The translations under genes were made by a program, and so were the position numbers. DNA of 31,447 nt, taken from NCBI GenBank assembly GCA_904063045.1, contig CAJFCJ010000133.1, positions 17,208 through 48,654 on the forward strand, written 5' to 3'. This document shows positions 29,736-31,447 of the stretch, piece by piece. The notes beneath the pieces were generated by a model. That model was not told where the DNA came from and made no database searches. It was given only the letters and a program-made list of their open reading frames with translations. Every line of letters starts with the position of its first letter. Position 1 is the stretch's first letter. This DNA is from Dimorphilus gyrociliatus. Lineage: Eukaryota; Annelida; Polychaeta; Dinophilidae.

Positions 29736-30128
29736 CTAACTGGTTGTTCTTTTCTGATAAAGAATGGAAAGAAACTTGTTTTGTTGCAAAATCAATAAGA
29801 CTCCAGCATTTTGTAGGAAATCATAACCAAGTATTATAGCCATATCTAGTTTTTCCATAATAAAGAATTCTTGTTCCATAATTCTTCCATTAAATTGAAT
29901 ATTCAGTTTTGCTTTTCCTTTTGTCTTTAAAGCATTTCCATCTGCTGAAGTGATGATTGGTAAGCCAGTGGTTTCTTTCTTGATGAATTTAGAATCCATT
30001 AACCTGATTTCTTTTTCTGTAATAAATGACAAAAGTGCTTCTGAATCACATAAAGCAATAACCTCTCTTCCATTATGATTTTTCATTCGAAATTGGAAAT
30101 CTTTTCTGCTTTTACCAAAGAAGTACAC
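29736..30128 (-). pseudogene. Gypsy aspartic protease
   Basis: The frame of about 130 codons contains EVIALCDSEALLSFIT at the place of the catalytic D-S/T-G-A loop, and MAIILGYDFLQNAGV, the typical ILG-x-DFL block. The glycine of the active-site triad reads Glu (DSEA), so the enzyme may be dead. It lies between Gag and the acidic linker as expected. Confidence 0.8.
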
Positions 30129-30129
30129 C

Positions 30130-30660
30130 TAAAATGTGTGATTTTCTCTTCTTTGAGATTAAATATTGCCATTCTTCCTTTAGAAATTTCAGTTTCATTA
30201 GGTTCATCAGGTTCAACATGTATTAGTCTGTTAAAGCTGCCTTTTTCATTATTTCCTGCATTTCCATTTCTTTGTTGTTGAAATCTATTTTGAGAAAAAG
30301 GTTTAAATGTATGTTCATTTTGATTTGAGTTACTCTGATTGTTGTCAAATCTCCTTTTGTACTGTTTGAATTCATTTTCGCTTTCCTTTCTTGCATTATC
30401 AAAAATATGTCTGCTCTTTTTGCCAATTTAATATACTGATTAACTGAGTTAATCTTTCCATCTTTTTCCACATGATTAACAATTTTTCCTTTAAGACCAT
30501 TCCTGAATACAGTTAACAGTTGAAGTTCTCTAACTCTTTCAGAAACACAAGCCATTTCAGTAGTATTGAATGGTAGGAATTTTTCCACAAGTTCTTTACT
30601 TCTTCTAACAAAACTTTGGACAGTTTCATCATTGAACTATCTCAATCTATCAATTTCTTT
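30130..30660 (-). pseudogene. Gypsy Gag fragment, frameshifted
   Basis: Blocks DETVQSFVRRSKELVEKFL, RVRELQLLTVFRNGLKGKI and NQYIKLAKRADIF resemble the retrotransposon Gag helical core. Then, after a one-base shift near 30400, come Gln/Asn-rich residues (NEHTFKPFSQNRFQQQR) leading towards the protease. A TAG lies upstream of DETVQ. No CCHC zinc knuckle is present. The N terminus is missing where the MULE-derived fragment begins. Confidence 0.75.
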
Positions 30661-30716
30661 TTTGATGACTATATTGATTTTTTGTCAAAACTGAGAGTTC
30701 AATTTTTCACAAACAA

Positions 30717-30947
30717 TACCAAATATAATACATTGATTTTTCTTTTCTTTTATATCTTTCAATAAGAAATCCATTGGAATTTCATCTAGATTTATTTCAA
30801 AGTGTAATCTCCAGGACGCTTTGGTCTTCTATTCTCTTTATATCTGGAAGCTTTTCTTCTTAGTGATTCTAATTCTGGTAAGTCTTCAATATTATCTTTA
30901 AATTTAAGAATAATATCTTCTGCTATTCTTTTACCAGTTTTGTCATT
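30717..30947 (-). mobile_element. Second copy of a MULE exon-3 segment
   Basis: These 231 bp are almost identical to 24605-24836 of the intact MULE, with small differences around 30808-30815. The encoded residues include NDKTGKRIAEDIILKF and ESLRRKASRYKENRRPK. Both copies have the same orientation and flank the gypsy remnant. No terminal repeat is attached. Confidence 0.92.
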
Positions 30948-30992
30948 TTGCAGCCCCTCTAACAATAAATTCATCCAAATAGTCAAACTAAC

Positions 30993-31131
30993 CTTTCCTA
31001 AAATGTTTTCTTGCTGGAAATATTTGCTAACAGGTACATTCACACCCAACCCCATTGCTCTGATTTCCTCTAGTTCATGCTTTCTATCAAATATAAATTT
31101 GAATGTGTACAGAGTGTAAGAGAGGTTTATA
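30993..31131 (-). CDS. Possible host-gene exon
   Basis: On the minus strand an acceptor (tattag) is followed by an open segment reading KFIFDRKHELEEIRAMG, LGVNVPVSKYF and QQENILGK. A donor follows (gttagt at 30987-30992). The composition is coding-like and unlike the transposons around it. I do not recognise the family. If real, the MULE and gypsy sequences to its left sit in the next intron. Neighbouring exons were not identified. Confidence 0.35.
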
Positions 31132-31447
31132 CTAATAATATATAAGTATTACTCATAAAGAAAATGAATGATAAGAAGGGGTTAAGAACACCTTTAAAAA
31201 TTATATAAAACAACAATATTGACATAACGATAACTTGGCTTACTGCCAATTTAGGTGATGTGCTTTTTGACTACAGACAATTTACAGAAAGCCCTGAAAG
31301 AAAATGAAAGGGAAAGTTAAAAATTTAAAAATAGATTTGTGTCTAGTCTTAATAGTTTCTGGCAGGCTTTAGGATTGTTTCCAATTCTTACAGCTTGGAA
31401 CTGGGTTACAGATAGTTTTAAAATCAGACAAACTTTGCAAATGATTT
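31132..31447. other. Right-edge AT-rich stretch
   Basis: No gene is supported. On the minus strand a ctttcag acceptor near 31294 is followed by 14 codons and a stop, too little to call an exon. Confidence 0.35.

Larger units (their letters stand above)
25965..30716 (-). mobile_element. Degenerate Ty3/gypsy retroelement, LTRs missing
   Basis: On the minus strand the order is Gag, aspartic protease, a serine-acidic linker, reverse transcriptase, RNase H and integrase, the Ty3/gypsy order. Frameshifts and stops occur in Gag, after RNase H and in integrase, and the integrase N-terminal half is duplicated. The 3' end is cut off by the MULE at 25964. The 5' end is cut at a MULE-derived fragment at 30717. 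No LTR, primer-binding site or polypurine tract is visible, so it is an immobile remnant. Confidence 0.88.

Overview
This is AT-rich nuclear DNA from an animal, probably an invertebrate with a compact gene style. Most introns that can be defined are 50-92 nt long. The window encodes a mitochondrial pyruvate carrier subunit, U1 snRNA, a RING/B-box/coiled-coil/LRR protein and peritrophin-like membrane proteins. It also carries MULE, Ty3/gypsy and mariner/Tc1 elements. The phylum cannot be fixed from the sequence alone.

The dominant structure is a very large inverted repeat. The left arm is 1-3873 and still open at the window edge. The right arm is 15569-19445 in reverse orientation. The arms look more than 99% identical by eye. 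Each carries the same host genes: a complete four-exon MPC2 gene, a U1 snRNA gene, a short coiled-coil-like open segment on the opposite strand, and a decayed MULE transposase end at its inner edge. The 11.7 kb between the arms holds a family of RNI-type LRR genes. These are a 5'-truncated copy (7726-9093, minus), an intact RING-B-box-coiled-coil-LRR gene (9401-11407, minus), and a broken LRR array (12236-15185, plus). The last is split by a 1452-bp non-autonomous MULE with a clear 9-bp target duplication. A decayed LRR fragment, further MULE fragments and a degenerate secreted-protein gene fill the rest.

Right of the inverted repeat lie two tandem paralogous genes for secreted or membrane proteins with peritrophin-like cysteine domains. 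One (20300-21344) ends in a transmembrane helix and tyrosine-rich tail; the other (21504-22313) ends in a GPI-like hydrophobic tail. They are followed by Tc1 and mariner relics, then a MULE with an intact-looking five-exon transposase (23392-25964). Next is a degenerate Ty3/gypsy polyprotein on the minus strand (25965-30716), then a second copy of a piece of that MULE's exon 3, then a possible host exon at the right edge.

The most unusual items are: the host-gene-bearing inverted duplication; MULE families whose terminal inverted repeats are tandem arrays of 14-bp units; a gypsy polyprotein with four tandem SUMO-interaction-like motifs; the TRIM-type N terminus joined to RNI LRRs; and the TM/GPI pair of peritrophin-like membrane proteins. 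All coordinates and exon joins were worked out by hand and no database was searched.
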